Assembly: GCA_016235455.1 (NCBI GenBank)
Contig: JACRKZ010000026.1
Coordinates: 1-64,000, forward strand
DNA from: Armatimonadota bacterium
GTDB lineage: Bacteria; Armatimonadota; UBA10988
Length of the DNA stretch: 64,000 nucleotides
Direction: 5' to 3'
The notes under the pieces are model-generated. The model searched no databases and was not told the DNA's origin. It saw nothing but the letters and a program-made list of their open reading frames with translations. Positions 1-7,659 of this stretch are shown one piece after another. The stretch's first letter is position 1; every line of letters starts with the position of its first letter. The position numbers were made by a program, and so were the translations under genes.

Positions 1-2168
1 TACTCGTAGTCCTCCAAGCCGTCACGCAGATTGGCCAGGCGGATGCTGCCGATCGGCCCGTCCGGCCCGGCATAGAGCAGGCGGCCATCGCCGTGGAGCC
101 AGTCATACTCGCCACCGGTGGTGATGCTCCAAGCCAACCTCTGCCCGGCGGTGGGATCGATGGGCTTGTCGTTGCCGGGGCGGTCCCAGATGTTCGCGCC
201 CCAGTAGAGCACGCCGTCCACCCGTTGGCCCCAGGCCTGCCACCAGAACACGCGCGCCTCGGCCAAGGGGTCGTCGGCCAGCCAGTTGGCATAGGGGTAG
301 CGCGGACCCAGGCAGACATAGACCCACACCTGCTGACCGGCCGCGCGGCAGCGGTCGGCCGCGGCCAGGTCGTACTTGGGCGTCAGCGGGCAGGCCCAGT
401 CGATGTTCAGGTCGGCCAGCACTTTGGGGTCCAGCGGCACGTAGGCGGTGGTCAGCGTCGGCAGGCCGTAGCGCTCCTTGACCAGCCCGAAGTACTCGCG
501 GATGATCGGGAAGAACTCCTCGCCGCGCTCATCGAAGGTGTAGACATAGGCGCCATCGGCCAGCCTGGCGGCCTTGAGCCGGGGCACATACTGGTCCAGA
601 CGCGCGGTCAACTGGGCCTTGAGTGCCGGCGTGTAGGCTTCCTTGTCGCTGTAGCAGCGCCAGGTGTTCGTGCCGCGCGGCTCCACCAGGTTGAGCACGT
701 TGAAGGCGTTGAGCTGCCCGCGCCATGACGCCAGATCGTCGAGTTCCGGCGGGTCGGTGCGGCTGATGTCGTCGGGATTGAGCCGATGAGCCAGCATGAA
801 GTCACCGTAGCGCCGCCGCACCGCGGCCGGCAGCGGACGCCCGTAGACCCGCTCCAGGAAGCCGTCCATCAGCGCGAAGGCGGTCTTGAGGCTGCTCTTG
901 GCCGGAATGGCGAACGGCTCGACCGTCACCGTCACCGGCGCGCCGGCCACCTCGCCCTGGGCGGTGCGCAGGACCACCCGGCCCGTGTAGCGCCCGGGCG
1001 CCTGGCCGGCGGGCGCATGGACCGTGAACCACAGCGCCTGTGTGAAGCTCGGCTCAAGGTCGAACCGCGCCACGGGCAGCAGCGCGTCGGGCCACCAGCC
1101 CGCCACCGCCTCGGGGTAGGCCGGATGCCGGAATAGCCGCTCCAGCCAGACATAGCCCACCTGCTGCCAGTCGGGCGCCGGCAGCCGCGCGCCACCGGGA
1201 CCAACCAGCTCCGACACCTGCACCGTCACTCCCGCCAACCCATGGCCCGGCGCGGCGCGCAGCAGCACCTGCCAGCTCTCTGCCTCGCCGCCGGCCAACG
1301 ATACGTCCACGGGCCTGAGTGGTCCGGGCGACACCTGCGAGGGCAGCACGCGATCCATGCTGTCCGCGGTCCACACCTGCACCGGCCGCGCAGCACCGGC
1401 TGTCGGTAGCGCCACCGAACGCCGTTCGGAAGCCGACTCGCGTTCAGCCGGGTCCCACGTGCGCAGGATCAGCTCCGCCTGGGCCGGATCGGTCGCGGCG
1501 CCCAGCCAGTCGAGCTGCGCCGGGCCACGCTCGCCGCGCGCTTCGGCCAGCAGCCGGCCGTCGGCCTCCAACCGCGCCGTCCACGGGCCCGGCCGGGTGG
1601 CGGTGGCGACGGCCGACAAGCTGCGCGCGCCATAGGCGCCCGGCCGCACCTCGACCCGGCTCCACTCCAGCGGCGCCACGCAGACCTCGAGGTCATCGAA
1701 CCAGACCTTGCCCTGGGCTTGGCGGAACAGCACGAACACCTCGATGCTGGCGATCGGCTTGGCGGGTTTGAACTCGAACTCAGCACGCTGCCAGTCGTGC
1801 GTGCCGGGCTGGAAGGCGGCAAGCTGCCCCCACAGCGGCGTGCCGTCGGCATAGTGCACATCGCAGTAGAGGCTGAAGTCCTGCCGCACCACGGCGCGCT
1901 CCGCCTTGGCCCAGCCGCGCAGGCGAATGGGCCGCTGCACGGGCGGGTCGAAGGTGATGACCTGCTTGGCGCCGGCCACGCCCTCGGTGGGCAGAGCACA
2001 GCGCAGGCTGCGTCGGCCGCTATGGGCGACCGTGTCGTCGATGGTCAAGGGTTGGCCGTAGTCCGACCAGCCGGCATCGGTTTCGAAGCCGGCGTTGGCC
2101 AGCAGGTTGGCGCCGGGCTCGGCCGGCGCGAGCAGGGACAGGCAGGTCAACCACAGCGCAGTGATCAT
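1..2168 (-). CDS. DUF4091 (GH123-like) secreted protein, 3' end cut by window edge
   Basis: At least 722 codons read leftward off the window edge, so the C-terminus is missing. The N-terminus is a short signal peptide (hydrophobic to about residue 18) followed by NLLANAGFETD, the usual opening of a CBM-like jelly roll (about residues 20-165). The last visible residues, RLANLRDGLEDYE, match the conserved end of DUF4091 domains, which are related to GH123. An Asp-Glu pair (D546-E547 in YTFDERGEE) sits where GH123 has its catalytic DE, so a hexosaminidase-like or other glycosidase role is plausible; the substrate is unknown. The ATG overlaps the sulfatase stop (ATGA) and is preceded by GAGG, so the two are translationally coupled. 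The DUF4091 call is firm; the activity is inferred. Confidence 0.85.
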   Translation of the reverse strand, partial: MITALWLTCLSLLAPAEPGANLLANAGFETDAGWSDYGQPLTIDDTVAHSGRRSLRCALPTEGVAGAKQVITFDPPVQRPIRLRGWAKAERAVVRQDFSLYCDVHYADGTPLWGQLAAFQPGTHDWQRAEFEFKPAKPIASIEVFVLFRQAQGKVWFDDLEVCVAPLEWSRVEVRPGAYGARSLSAVATATRPGPWTARLEADGRLLAEARGERGPAQLDWLGAATDPAQAELILRTWDPAERESASERRSVALPTAGAARPVQVWTADSMDRVLPSQVSPGPLRPVDVSLAGGEAESWQVLLRAAPGHGLAGVTVQVSELVGPGGARLPAPDWQQVGYVWLERLFRHPAYPEAVAGWWPDALLPVARFDLEPSFTQALWFTVHAPAGQAPGRYTGRVVLRTAQGEVAGAPVTVTVEPFAIPAKSSLKTAFALMDGFLERVYGRPLPAAVRRRYGDFMLAHRLNPDDISRTDPPELDDLASWRGQLNAFNVLNLVEPRGTNTWRCYSDKEAYTPALKAQLTARLDQYVPRLKAARLADGAYVYTFDERGEEFFPIIREYFGLVKERYGLPTLTTAYVPLDPKVLADLNIDWACPLTPKYDLAAADRCRAAGQQVWVYVCLGPRYPYANWLADDPLAEARVFWWQAWGQRVDGVLYWGANIWDRPGNDKPIDPTAGQRLAWSITTGGEYDWLHGDGRLLYAGPDGPIGSIRLANLRDGLEDYE

Positions 2169-3574
2169 TCCAGTAACCTCGGCGCGCGCGGATGCAGTTC
2201 CTGCTCGCGCTTGTTCCACAGCTCACACAAGCCCAGCCGCCGCACGATCCGCTCGCCCGGCTCGAACATGTCGCCGGTATGGCCCATGAAGCCGGCCAGC
2301 TCCGACTCCAGGGCCGCCTGGAGCAACTCGGTGCCCGGCTGGCCGACAAGGTTGTGGCATTGGTCGGGGTCGGCCAGGTTGTCATACAGCAGCCACGGCG
2401 CGGTGCGGGTGCGGATGTAGGTGTGGCGCTTGGTGCGTACGCCGCGCCATTCGGGGATGGCCATGTCGTAGCTCTGGTCGCATGAGACCGGCTCCAGCAG
2501 GAAGGCGGACTCCGGGCCGACGCGGTCGTGGCCGCAAAGTGCCGCGGAGCAGTTGGTGCCCTCCATGCCGGCTGGCACGTCGATGCCCAACAGCGGCAGC
2601 AGGCTCGGCGTGAGGTCGGCGATGGACAGACAGCCGTCGTGCTCCGCGCCGGCGGGCACCTGGCCGGGCCAGCGAATGACGAACGGGATGCGCACGGCTT
2701 CGTCCCACGGCTGCTGCTTGAACATGCGGCCGTGGTTCCAGAGCATATCGCCGTGGTCGGAGGTGTAGACGACGATGGTCCGGCTCGCCTGGCCGGTGCG
2801 GTCGAGTGCCAGGAGCAGGCGCGAGAGCTGGTCGTCCAGCGCGGTGATCGCCGCCAGGTACTGCCGGTAGCTGCTCTCGGGATCCCACGGCAGGTTCATC
2901 GACCGCAGGCGACCGCCCGGCGGGTGCAGACTGGGGTCATCGCACAGCCAGGTGGCCGGGTACGGCAGGTCGGGCGCGTCGTACATGCGCTGGTAGTGTG
3001 ACGGCACCTGCGGGTACGGGTCGTGCGGCGGGCCCCACGACACGAACAGGCTCCAGGGCTGGTCGCCGTCGGCTTCAATGAACTCCTCGGCGATGTCGGT
3101 CTGGTAGGCCGGCTCGTAGCCAGGGATCGGCTGAAGATCGGGCGTATCGCCGTAGTAGGCCGAGTGCAGGTAGTTGTGGATGCAATTGTGCACCGCCCAA
3201 GTGTCAAAGCCGTGTCGGCGCGGGCCCGGCGGGGTGAACCCATCGCGCGGCGAGCCGTCGAGGTGCCACTTGCCCACGTAGCCGGTGCGGTAGCCGGCGT
3301 CGGCCAGCAGGCGGCCGATGGTCACGGAATCCTCGGGCAGCGGCAGGTCGTTGGCCACCACGCGGTTGGCCAGCGGATACTGGCCGGTCAGCAACATGGC
3401 GCGCGAGGGCGTGCAGACAGGGCAGTTGGCGACCATGTTGCCGAAGCGCTGGCCCTCGGCACAGAGCCGCTGGTAGGCGGGTGTGATCAGTGGGCTCAGC
3501 GGATCGTCGATCTCGCGAGCGCGCAACTGGTCGGCGAAGACGAACAGCAGATTCGGTCGGGTGTTCGGCATCAT
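2165..3574 (-). CDS. Sulfatase (formylglycine-dependent, alkaline phosphatase superfamily)
   Basis: About 469 residues. The N-terminus PNLLFVFADQ carries the first metal-binding Asp, and C54-T-P-S-R58 followed by AMLLTGQYP is the C-x-P-S-R signature in which Cys is converted to formylglycine. Later GKWHLDG, SWGPPHDPYP and YTSDHGDMLWNHG supply the remaining active-site and calcium ligands, so the enzyme looks intact. No signal peptide is evident, so export would need another route, or it acts on imported sulfated sugars. It forms an overlapping pair with the DUF4091 gene. The start is uncertain: ATG-ATG at 3574/3571 lacks a clear ribosome site, and a TTG lies at 3583. The divergent gene begins about 65 bp away, so both promoters share that gap. 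No sulfatase-maturing enzyme is seen in the window. Confidence 0.93.
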   Translation of the reverse strand: MMPNTRPNLLFVFADQLRAREIDDPLSPLITPAYQRLCAEGQRFGNMVANCPVCTPSRAMLLTGQYPLANRVVANDLPLPEDSVTIGRLLADAGYRTGYVGKWHLDGSPRDGFTPPGPRRHGFDTWAVHNCIHNYLHSAYYGDTPDLQPIPGYEPAYQTDIAEEFIEADGDQPWSLFVSWGPPHDPYPQVPSHYQRMYDAPDLPYPATWLCDDPSLHPPGGRLRSMNLPWDPESSYRQYLAAITALDDQLSRLLLALDRTGQASRTIVVYTSDHGDMLWNHGRMFKQQPWDEAVRIPFVIRWPGQVPAGAEHDGCLSIADLTPSLLPLLGIDVPAGMEGTNCSAALCGHDRVGPESAFLLEPVSCDQSYDMAIPEWRGVRTKRHTYIRTRTAPWLLYDNLADPDQCHNLVGQPGTELLQAALESELAGFMGHTGDMFEPGERIVRRLGLCELWNKREQELHPRAPRLLE

Positions 3575-3640
3575 GGCGCGCAATTGGACGGCGACGAGGG
3601 ATCACCTGCCGGCCGTCGAACGGCCTTTCGGGAGAGCATG

Positions 3641-5482
3641 ATGGGTCATCTGACGTGTCGGCGGCGGGCCGTGCCACCGATCTGGGCGTTGTTGCAGCGG
3701 CAGCTCATCGAGGCCATGGACGCCGCCGCGCCGGCCTTCGTCGAGCGCTATACGCGGCCCGACGGCAGCCTGGTGTGGCGCGACGAATGGCCGGGCATGG
3801 ACGGCAGCGACGACGGCTACGAGAGCTTCGGCAACTTCCCGCTGTACTACGCGCTGGGCGGCAGCGAGGCCGTGCATGAGCTGAGCCGGCGCCAATGGGA
3901 GGCCGTCACGCGCCAGTTCACCGAGTATGGCCAGGTCTACCGCGAGTTCGACGCCTACTACGACTGGATGCACCACGGCGAGAGCTACACCTACCTGTAC
4001 GGCTTCGGTCTGGCCGACCCCAGTCGCGCGCGCGACCGGCGGCGCGCGGTGCGCTTCGCCGACATGTACACCGGCGCCGACCCCGAGGCGGACAACTGGG
4101 ACGCCGAGCACCGTCGCCTGCGCAGCCCCATCACCGGCAGCCGCGGCCCGCGGTATGTCAACACCGCCGAGGACTGGTGCACCCATCGTGCCGTGCTCGA
4201 CGACTACCTGCCGCCCTATGAGGACATCCCCGGCGTGCCTGGGCCCAAATGCCAGTGGACCGACGACACGATCTTCGCCGAGGTGTTGGCCCGCCTTAAC
4301 GAGCGCATGATGCGCGCCGATGTGCCGCTCAACCTGACGGCGACCAGCCTGATCACCCATGCCTACATGCTCACCGGCGACGAGCGCTACCGTAACTGGG
4401 TGCTCGACTACACGAGCGCCTGGATGGAGCGGGCCCAGGCCAACGGCGGCTTCCTGCCCGACAATGTTGGCCCGAATGGCATCATCGGCGAGACCATGGA
4501 CGGCAAGTGGTGGGGCGGCTACTACGGCTGGCGCTGGCCGCACGGCATGATGACCATCGTCGAGCCCGCCTTCATCGCCGCGGCCAACTGCCTGCTGCTG
4601 ACCGGCGACGACACCTGGCTCGACCTGCCGCGATCGCAACTGGATCTCCTGGTCGGCCTGGGCCAGCGGCGCGACGGCGCCATGTGGGTGCCGCATCGCC
4701 ATGGCGACAGCGGCTGGTACGACTACCGCCGGCTGACCGCGCGGTTCCACCTGCATCTGTGGTACCTGAGCCAGAAGGACTCCGACTGGCAGCGCCTGCT
4801 CGACCTGGGCTCGCGCGAGGACTGGGACCGCGTTGAGCCGGGCCGCGACAAGGGCGACCAACTGCACGCGGAGCCGTGGGTGCGCTACCTTGAAGGCGCC
4901 CTGCCCGACTACCCCGAGACCATGCTGCGCAATGGCTACGAGGTGATGCTCTCGCGCCTCGACGCCATCGCCCACGACGACGGCGAGCCGTATGACTGGG
5001 ATGTGCACCACTGGCAGGACAAGAACCCCGTGGTCACCGAGCCGCTGGTGCAATTGACCTGTGGCGGGCCGCAGATCATCTACCACGGCGGGCTGCTGCA
5101 CGTCCGGCTGCGCTACCTCGACCCGATCCAGCGGCGGCCGGGCCTACCGCCGGGCGTGGCGGCGCTGGTGGAGAACGTGCGGGCCGATGGTGCCACAGTG
5201 ACTCTGCACAACACCGATGCGCTGGCCAGCCGGCAGGTGGTCGTGCAGGCCGGCGCCTTCGCCGAACACGGCTTGACCAGCGTCAGCCTCGACGGCGGCG
5301 CGCCGCAGCCGCTCGACGGTCCGTGGCTGACCGTCGACCTGGCGCCGGCCAGTGAGGCGCGGCTGGAGTTGGGCATGACACGCTACTGCCGCCGCCCGAG
5401 CTACGCGCGGCCCTGGGAGAACCTGGAAAGAAACCGCGCTCGCCCAGGTTCTCTCCTCGCAAAGGGGAGCGACGATGGGTGA
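3641..5482 (+). CDS. Uncharacterised 613-residue protein, probable alpha/alpha-barrel
   Basis: I do not recognise a named family. There is no signal peptide. Residues about 20-480 are rich in aromatic and acidic residues in a helix-loop pattern (for example WPGMDGSDDGYESFGNFPLYY, DAYYDWMHHGESYTYLYGFG, GGYYGWRWPHGM) that resembles (alpha/alpha)6 barrels of glycoside hydrolases and epimerases. The last 110 residues look like a small beta-sandwich. Two adjacent ATGs (3638, 3641) follow GGGAG at 3630-3634; 3641 has the better spacing. The stop overlaps the start of the phosphatase fusion gene by 8 bp, so the two are co-translated. A role in intracellular sugar turnover is inference from context (sulfatase and DUF4091 next door). 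Confidence 0.8.
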   Translation: MGHLTCRRRAVPPIWALLQRQLIEAMDAAAPAFVERYTRPDGSLVWRDEWPGMDGSDDGYESFGNFPLYYALGGSEAVHELSRRQWEAVTRQFTEYGQVYREFDAYYDWMHHGESYTYLYGFGLADPSRARDRRRAVRFADMYTGADPEADNWDAEHRRLRSPITGSRGPRYVNTAEDWCTHRAVLDDYLPPYEDIPGVPGPKCQWTDDTIFAEVLARLNERMMRADVPLNLTATSLITHAYMLTGDERYRNWVLDYTSAWMERAQANGGFLPDNVGPNGIIGETMDGKWWGGYYGWRWPHGMMTIVEPAFIAAANCLLLTGDDTWLDLPRSQLDLLVGLGQRRDGAMWVPHRHGDSGWYDYRRLTARFHLHLWYLSQKDSDWQRLLDLGSREDWDRVEPGRDKGDQLHAEPWVRYLEGALPDYPETMLRNGYEVMLSRLDAIAHDDGEPYDWDVHHWQDKNPVVTEPLVQLTCGGPQIIYHGGLLHVRLRYLDPIQRRPGLPPGVAALVENVRADGATVTLHNTDALASRQVVVQAGAFAEHGLTSVSLDGGAPQPLDGPWLTVDLAPASEARLELGMTRYCRRPSYARPWENLERNRARPGSLLAKGSDDG

Positions 5483-6494
5483 GAACGAAGCCTACCAGCG
5501 GCAAGAGCGCTTCTGCCGCAATCTGCTGGAGATGCTGGCCTGCCTGCACCAGCAGGGCTACCAACGACTGCGCGCGCTGCCGCACATGTCGGGTTCGGGC
5601 ATGTACTGGCGATTCGTGGTGGAAGCGCCGGGCACGCGCCTGGAGCCGGCGCGCTACTCCACCGGCGACGACCTGAGCTGCTTTGGCTGGACAGATGTGG
5701 CCGGCGATGGTCCCGTAGCGCTGGCCCGCAAGTTCGTACTGCGCTGCCCGGAGTTGGCCGCCGCCGGCTATGGCCCCGACCCGGCCTATGCCGCCTGGTA
5801 TGACGCGGTGCTGCGCAGCACCGAGCCGGGCGTGTTCATCGTGGGCCATGACGGCGAGATGCCGGCCAATGGACTGCTGGGCATCGTCAACCACGGGTGG
5901 ACGGAGCTGCCGCTGCCGGCCGCGCCACCGCTGCCGCGCGGCGAGGCCCTGTCGCTGCCCGTGCCCTGGCCGCGGAGCTACTGGGTGGAGCCGGGCCGCC
6001 TGTTGGCTGGCTGCTTCCCCGGCGACAAAGATCCGCTGGTGTTGTGCGGCAAGATGGAGGGCCTGCTCGACGCCGGCATCACCTGCATCATCAACCTGAT
6101 GCGCGCCGACGAGGTGGGCCACGACGGCAAGGCGTTCACGCCCTACGCCAGGGAGTTCCGCGAGCGCGCCGCCAAGCGCGGGCTGGTCGGCCGCTGGTTG
6201 CGGCTGCCCATCCGCGATGTGAGCGTGCCCACGCGCGAGCACATGGCTGGCATCCTCGACGCGGTTGACCTGGCCCATGACGCCCACCGCGGCGTGCTGG
6301 TGCACTGCTGGGGCGGCCGTGGCCGCACCGGCACGGTGGTCGGGTGCTGGCTGGCGCGACACGGCCACGTCACCGGCCAGGACGCCCTCGACCGCATTGA
6401 GTGGCTGCGCCGCACCGACCCCACCGCCGGCAAGCCATCGCCCGAGACCCACGAGCAGCGCGAGTTCGTGCGTCGGTGGGGTGTGGGGTACTGA
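5475..6494 (+). CDS. Dual-specificity/tyrosine-phosphatase-like domain fused to a novel N-terminal domain
   Basis: 339 residues. The C-terminal 170 residues form a cysteine phosphatase: VHCWGGRGRTGT supplies C278-x5-R284, and D248 in PIRDVSVPT sits where the general acid loop should be. The motif QREFVRRW near the end is typical of plant-like and bacterial atypical DSPs. Residues 1-165 are a separate domain I do not recognise (GMYWRFVVEAPG, DLSCFGWTD), with charged and aromatic residues. The catalytic residues look intact, so it should hydrolyse phosphoesters; the substrate could be protein, sugar-phosphate or a phosphoinositide-like molecule. It overlaps the upstream unknown gene by 8 bp, with GGGGAG before its ATG, implying a shared function. 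Confidence 0.85.
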   Translation: MGENEAYQRQERFCRNLLEMLACLHQQGYQRLRALPHMSGSGMYWRFVVEAPGTRLEPARYSTGDDLSCFGWTDVAGDGPVALARKFVLRCPELAAAGYGPDPAYAAWYDAVLRSTEPGVFIVGHDGEMPANGLLGIVNHGWTELPLPAAPPLPRGEALSLPVPWPRSYWVEPGRLLAGCFPGDKDPLVLCGKMEGLLDAGITCIINLMRADEVGHDGKAFTPYAREFRERAAKRGLVGRWLRLPIRDVSVPTREHMAGILDAVDLAHDAHRGVLVHCWGGRGRTGTVVGCWLARHGHVTGQDALDRIEWLRRTDPTAGKPSPETHEQREFVRRWGVGY

Positions 6495-6499
6495 CTCAA

Positions 6500-6565
6500 C
6501 ACGAGAGGACACAGAACACACAGAGAATCCAGCATGAATCCCTGTGTTCTCTGTGTCCTCTCGTG
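6500..6565. terminator. Bidirectional hairpin terminator of the CACAGAG-repeat type
   Basis: CACGAGAGGACACAGA (6500-6515) is exactly complementary to TCTGTGTCCTCTCGTG (6550-6565), giving a 16-bp stem with a 34-nt loop that contains further imperfectly paired ACACAG/CTGTGT sequence. It lies between the convergent phosphatase gene (stop 6494) and methyltransferase gene (stop 6573). There is no T-tract. Confidence 0.6.
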
Positions 6566-6572
6566 GTCGAAC

Positions 6573-7640
6573 CTAGCGGTACCGCCCGTCCCGATGCGCG
6601 GTCTCATACATGGCCACGACGTTCTCCGTGGGCGAGTCGTCCTGGAGCGAGTGCGTCGGCGCGAAGCAGTAGCCACCGCCGGGCATCATGATGTCCAGCG
6701 TCTCACGGCAGCAGGCCACCGTCTCCTCGACCGTGCCCTTGGCCACGGGGCCGGCAGTGCTGATACAGCCGTGGAAGGCCAGTTTGCTGCCGTAGCGCTG
6801 CTTGAGGTAGGCCGGCCCCATGTTGACCGCTTCGGGCTGCAGCGTGTCGACGGCGTTCACACCCATCTCGGCGTAGTCGTCGTAGGACCAACTGCTCGAT
6901 CCGCAGGTGTGGATCATCACCGGCAGGTCGAAGTCCTTGGCCAGGTCGACAAAGCGCTGGTGGCGCGGACGGATGACGCGTCGGAACAGGTCAAGGCTGA
7001 TGATGGGCGCGATCTGCGTGCCCAGATCCTCGCCGATCCACATGAAGTCGATGCCACCATCGGCCGCTTCGAGCGTGCGCGCGGTCACTTCGTACTGGAT
7101 GTCCAACATGCGGTCGATCATCAGCAGGCCGGCGGGATCCGCGGTGACCAGGTCGATGAGCGTCTGCTCCATGCCGCGCAGGAAGCCGGCCGTGTTGATG
7201 ATGCAGGCCAGCCCGGCGTTGCCCACGAAGACGGCATACTCGGCTTGCGCGCGACAGGCCTCGGCGATGCCGCTGTAGTCATGGTCGTCGGGTGACGGCA
7301 TGGGCCAAGCGGCCACGGTGGCCTCGTCGGCCTCGCGCAGGGGGAAGTCGCAGTAGTCCCAGTAGCCGCCTGTGGGATGCTCCACCCAGCGGCGGTGGAT
7401 GCCCCACAGGTCGATGTGGCGGCCCGGGACGTCCTCGTGCAGCTTGGGGCCGGTATAGGGCGCGCCCACGCCGCGGAAATCGACGCCCAGCCGCTGGTTC
7501 AGGCCCTCGTGGTCGTGCGGCTGCAGGCCGAAGTGCGTCTTCAGCCGAGCGTCGATGCCGGGGTTGGCGAAGTAGTTGATGGGCACGCGGTCGGGCGTCA
7601 TCCGGGCCAAGGCGGTCAGCACGCGTTCCTTCGACGTCAT
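6573..7640 (-). CDS. Uroporphyrinogen decarboxylase/MtaA-family methyltransferase-like protein
   Basis: 355 residues with the overall UroD fold signature (N-terminal MTSKERVLTAL, C-terminal GGGYCFAPTHSLQ). H244-x-C246 (VMIHTCGSS) together with C325 (GGGYC) has the spacing of the zinc site of methylcobamide:CoM methyltransferases MtaA/MtbA, rather than the decarboxylase active site. It therefore probably handles methyl groups with a zinc-activated thiol and a corrinoid partner; the methyl donor is unknown. The ATG at 7640 follows GGGAG with 6-nt spacing. The gene is cytoplasmic and stands 20 bp downstream of the repeat-protein gene. A RACo-type activator (42300-44129) elsewhere in the window fits corrinoid use, but no corrinoid-binding protein gene is present here. 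Confidence 0.85.
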   Translation of the reverse strand: MTSKERVLTALARMTPDRVPINYFANPGIDARLKTHFGLQPHDHEGLNQRLGVDFRGVGAPYTGPKLHEDVPGRHIDLWGIHRRWVEHPTGGYWDYCDFPLREADEATVAAWPMPSPDDHDYSGIAEACRAQAEYAVFVGNAGLACIINTAGFLRGMEQTLIDLVTADPAGLLMIDRMLDIQYEVTARTLEAADGGIDFMWIGEDLGTQIAPIISLDLFRRVIRPRHQRFVDLAKDFDLPVMIHTCGSSSWSYDDYAEMGVNAVDTLQPEAVNMGPAYLKQRYGSKLAFHGCISTAGPVAKGTVEETVACCRETLDIMMPGGGYCFAPTHSLQDDSPTENVVAMYETAHRDGRYR

Positions 7641-7659
7641 GGCGGGCTCCCTGCGGCGA

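Noticed and set aside
3023..3640. 206-codon N-terminal extension of the barrel protein
   Set aside because: Lies opposite the sulfatase gene and has no ribosome site; ATG 3641 follows GGGAG.
3602..5101. 499-codon minus-strand frame opposite the alpha/alpha-barrel gene
   Set aside because: High-GC shadow: low-complexity Val/Ala/Gly/His composition, no family match, and the plus strand codes a clear globular protein.
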